From Bacillota bacterium (GTDB lineage: Bacteria > Bacillota > Clostridia > Acetivibrionales > DTU013): DNA of 35,165 bases. The notes under the pieces are model-generated. The model made no database searches. It saw only the letters and a list, made by a program, of their open reading frames with translations, and was not told the origin of the DNA. This document shows positions 33,072 through 35,165 of this stretch, piece by piece. The translations under genes and the position numbers were made by a program. Where the stretch lies: contig JAEXNT010000067.1 in assembly GCA_023439545.1 (NCBI GenBank), positions 1-35,165 on the forward strand, written 5' to 3'. Positions within the stretch are counted from its first letter, which is position 1, and each line of letters starts with the position of its first letter.

Positions 33072-34340
33072 TCATTGCGACTCCTGCCTGTTATCCAATT
33101 CGAGCTTTCGCACCCCAAAGGCATTGTGCGACCAAAGTGTATCCTTTACAGTTTCAACCTGATGCTCTTTACATTCAATTATCAATACAACTTCTGATGC
33201 TTGCTTGCTCGTACGTTTCTCCTCATACTTGCCATTCGTGATTATTTTAACGGCAAGTCCTATTCCAAACCCCGCAGCCAGGCCGATCAAACTCCATATG
33301 ATCGGCCCCCATGCCAGTATAAAACCGTAAATAGCCCCAAAAAGCATTAATACCGCGCCAAGAATAAAAGGCAGATCAAGAAGACTCAATCCGTCTGATT
33401 TATGTATAGTGTCAAAAATTCCTGGTTTCTCACATCTTTTATCCAAAGCGGCGGCCAGTATTTTATCTTTGGGAATTCCCTTCATCTGAATGGCTGTAAT
33501 CGCTTTTTCTACGGAAATAGAGTGCTCAAAGGTTGCTATGATATACATATTTTCACTTCCCGGCGTGTTATTTGAAGGCATCTGGAAGGAACTGTTCTGA
33601 TAGTTTCTTTTAAGGAATTTCGACTGTTCCCAATCAAACAGCTTATTGCTTTCGACAGTATTGACCAAACTATCGTAAATTGTAAACATGTATACTGAGG
33701 GAATATTAAGCGTCCATTGTACGTTCAAAACAGACTTTGCCTGTTCAAGGCTTCCCAATAATGTATAGTGAATTGCAGGCAGAAGCCTTGAATAATATAC
33801 GATGGCAGTCCACCATACCAGGATGAAAAACGCAATGACAATGCGATGGATAGTAAACTGACCGGCTCCCGGCATTATACAGGACCAAACAGCCGACGAC
33901 CATGGTGACTTCTTGTCAAGGTAATTTATCCCTATTGCATCCATTTTAAAGGGCTTTATACCTGCGTCTTCTCTTGATGCTAAAATGTACTGGTTATTTA
34001 AATCTACAGTTGTACGGTAGCTATCCCAAATTGCTAAAAGAAAAGTTGGAACGTACATTAGCATCCAACGGATATCCAGTGTTTTTTTTGCCAACTCGAA
34101 TTGACCTGTAAAGGAATAGAAAATTGCGACATTTATATGTGCTTGTATATTAACAAATACTTCCCATATGAAAAGGAGATAACCGCGTATGTATTTTGAA
34201 AGCAGCAAATGTCCGAAACCCGGGAACATCGCAGACCAGAAAGCAATAACAGACGGGCTTCTCAAATGAAGCTGCGTTGTTCCGAGAGAACTGATATACG
34301 CTATATAACGTCTTGCTGAAGAATAATTTTTGTATCCCAT
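33072..34340 (-). CDS. Unrecognised membrane protein with an internal duplication and a split C-terminal domain
   Basis: I do not recognise this 422-residue protein. Residues about 28-121 and 145-240 are repeats of each other: SPSVIAFWSAMFPGFGHLLL aligns with SPWSSAVWSCIMPGAGQFTI, then ELAKKTLDIRW with EQAKSVLNVQW, then IWDSYRTTVDLNN with IYDSLVNTVESNK. Each half has about two or three hydrophobic helices, and the P-G-x-G-x start resembles TM2-type domains. The C-terminal part has MYIIATFEHSISVEKAITAI (265-284), a Gly-rich pair of TM helices (about 322-367) and a second beta-alpha-like segment EVVLIIECKEHQVETVKDTL, as in YflT/GsiB-like glycine-zipper stress proteins. The ATG follows AGAGGG by 7 nt. 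It is monocistronic, converging on the chemoreceptor gene and followed upstream by rnpB. Confidence 0.85.
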   Translation of the reverse strand: MGYKNYSSARRYIAYISSLGTTQLHLRSPSVIAFWSAMFPGFGHLLLSKYIRGYLLFIWEVFVNIQAHINVAIFYSFTGQFELAKKTLDIRWMLMYVPTFLLAIWDSYRTTVDLNNQYILASREDAGIKPFKMDAIGINYLDKKSPWSSAVWSCIMPGAGQFTIHRIVIAFFILVWWTAIVYYSRLLPAIHYTLLGSLEQAKSVLNVQWTLNIPSVYMFTIYDSLVNTVESNKLFDWEQSKFLKRNYQNSSFQMPSNNTPGSENMYIIATFEHSISVEKAITAIQMKGIPKDKILAAALDKRCEKPGIFDTIHKSDGLSLLDLPFILGAVLMLFGAIYGFILAWGPIIWSLIGLAAGFGIGLAVKIITNGKYEEKRTSKQASEVVLIIECKEHQVETVKDTLWSHNAFGVRKLELDNRQESQ

Positions 34341-34490
34341 GGATATCCCTCTGCCTAATCATGACAAAAGGATTATATCCTTAATTTCCGGGGCTTATTC
34401 TATTTACTTTTTCATGCCGTTGTTCATCGCAGATGGCACGGAAGGTATGCATCCGGATAAAAGGAGACGCCGTCCTGTTTGCCAAACAAC

Positions 34491-34519
34491 AAAAATCGTG
34501 CGGATTACGCACGATTTTT
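34491..34519. terminator. Intrinsic terminator of rnpB
   Basis: AAAAATCGTGCG (34491-34502) and CGCACGATTTTT (34508-34519) form a perfect 12-bp stem with a 5-nt loop, with T runs on both strands. It lies 11 nt beyond the rnpB 3' end. The rest of 34341-34490 holds only leader sequence of the membrane-protein gene. Confidence 0.92.
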
Positions 34520-34530
34520 GATATTGATGT

Positions 34531-34880
34531 ATGAGTAAGTCTGTAAGCCGGGTTCTGTATTGGATAATCATCTATCTAGGCCAAGCATTTCTGAATGGCT
34601 CCAGCCACCTGCCCGGGACTGGCGGGCCGCCAATTTGTCCCTCTGCGGTGTTGCTCCAGGTGGGGTTTACATAGACGGCAAGTCGCCATGCCGCTGGTGA
34701 GCTCTTACCTCACCTTTCCACCCTTACTGCCATGGCGGGACAAGTCCTGCCTCGACAGCGGTATATCTCTGTTGCACTTTCCTTGAAGTCGCCTTCACCG
34801 GGTATTACCCGGCACCCTGCCCTATGGAGCTCGGACTTTCCTCTCCCGCTTATGCGGCAGCGACCATCTGGCTTACTCAA
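34531..34880 (-). ncRNA. rnpB: RNase P RNA, bacterial type A
   Basis: Catalytic RNA that matures the 5' ends of tRNAs. On the minus strand the conserved cores are clear: GAGGAAAGTCCGAGCTCC near the 5' end, GAAGGCGACTTCAAGG-like P8/P9 sequence, and the near-universal 3' segment ACAGAACCCGGCTTACAGA. Helix P1 is formed by TGAGTAAG at the 5' end and CTTACTCA at the 3' end, which fixes both ends within a few bases. The length of about 350 nt is typical for type A; finding the ancestral type A rather than the Bacillus type B fits Clostridia. Confidence 0.96.
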
Positions 34881-34905
34881 TATTAAAATTATCTCCAATT
34901 TTCAT

Positions 34906-34931
34906 GTGGCTCATACATTACATTGAGCCAC
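34906..34931 (-). other. Hairpin in the 5' leader of rnpB
   Basis: GTGGCTCA and TGAGCCAC form a perfect 8-bp stem with a 10-nt loop. It sits between the candidate promoter and the mature 5' end of RNase P RNA, so it should be part of a precursor leader of roughly 50 nt. No T tail follows, so it is not an intrinsic terminator. Confidence 0.55.
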
Positions 34932-34940
34932 CGAGATTTA

Positions 34941-34969
34941 ATACTATCATAAAAATGAGTCTTTGTAAA
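34941..34969 (-). promoter_or_regulatory. Candidate sigma-A promoter of rnpB
   Basis: On the minus strand TTTACA (34964-34969) and TAGTAT (34941-34946) are exactly 17 nt apart. The predicted start is about 34934, some 54 nt before the mature 5' end of the RNA. Confidence 0.6.
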
Positions 34970-34988
34970 TGGAAGCTTTTTCCCTCTT

Positions 34989-35012
34989 GCATGAGAATCT
35001 TTTTTCTCATGC
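34989..35012. repeat. Perfect palindrome between rnpB and the right-edge fragment
   Basis: GCATGAGAA and TTCTCATGC form a perfect 9-bp stem with a 6-nt loop. Neither strand has a T tail after it. The remaining bases of 34970-35093 show no gene. Confidence 0.5.
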
Positions 35013-35093
35013 CTGCTAGCACATTATAATACAGAATGCCACTAAATTTCAACTGTAACATATTTCCTTTTCTTGCAGAGTGATAACTATATG

Positions 35094-35165
35094 CTATATT
35101 AGCTTAAATGGAGATGTGCCGCTCTCAGCTACCTTACATTCAATACTTAATCCTTCAGCTATTAT
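35094..35165 (-). CDS. Probable C-terminal fragment of a gene cut by the window edge
   Basis: On the minus strand 23 codons read from the edge to a TAG stop and give IIAEGLSIECKVAESGTSPF followed by KLI. The composition looks protein-like and the frame is open to the edge, but it is too short to identify or to exclude chance. Confidence 0.35.
   Translation of the reverse strand: MIAEGLSIECKVAESGTSPFKLI

Overview
The window looks like chromosome of a spore-forming, probably motile member of the Firmicutes, most likely class Clostridia. The reasons are the presence of spoVS, ymdB, rny, tepA/ylzJ and an FtsK/SpoIIIE translocase, a PyrR-controlled pyr operon, frequent GTG/TTG starts behind strong GGAGG-type ribosome binding sites, three chemoreceptors, and a type-A RNase P RNA. 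Nothing looks like a phage, plasmid, transposase or CRISPR array. I cannot name the species from sequence alone.

Layout, left to right. (1) 1-148: the edge of a tandem array of 47-bp palindromic repeats. (2) 149-8672: a minus-strand pyrimidine operon, pyrR-pyrB-pyrC-pyrF-carA-carB, with a promoter, a PyrR-binding leader and an attenuator. (3) 8764-10770: a chemoreceptor placed between pyrR and rluD/lspA. (4) 10972-15223: a tight minus-strand cluster pgeF - oligopeptide-type lipoprotein - lspA - RluA-family pseudouridine synthase. (5) 15346-18199: the conserved rny-ymdB-spoVS block; spoVS has its own sigma-H-type promoter. (6) 18458-20350: a YgiQ-type radical SAM protein, followed upstream by a 226-bp nested inverted repeat. 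(7) 20715-24966: ftsK and a membrane-anchored TPR protein. (8) 25187-27313 (+): a second chemoreceptor, separating ftsK from ylzJ/tepA. (9) 28444-28675: a cluster of palindromes between tepA and mntH. (10) 28670-30675: manganese transporter mntH and its regulator mntR. (11) 30917-33013 (+): a third chemoreceptor, paralogous to the second. (12) 33072-34340: an unrecognised membrane protein with an internal duplication. (13) 34491-34969: rnpB with promoter and terminator. (14) The right edge carries a probable C-terminal fragment of one more gene.

Working together: UMP-responsive PyrR attenuation controls synthesis of carbamoyl phosphate, carbamoyl-aspartate, dihydroorotate and finally UMP. The genes for dihydroorotate dehydrogenase and orotate phosphoribosyltransferase are not in the window and may lie to the left. 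LspA would process the lipoprotein encoded directly upstream of it. MntR has all six MntR-type metal ligands, so the mntR-mntH pair reads as a manganese homeostasis unit.

The most unusual material is non-coding: at least five separate families of intergenic palindromic or tandem repeats, of which the nested inverted repeat at 20446-20671 and the 47-bp array at the left edge are the most distinctive. No complete novel multi-gene system was found; the best candidates for something undescribed are these repeats, the duplicated membrane protein, and the pattern of lone chemoreceptors sitting at joints of otherwise conserved gene blocks.
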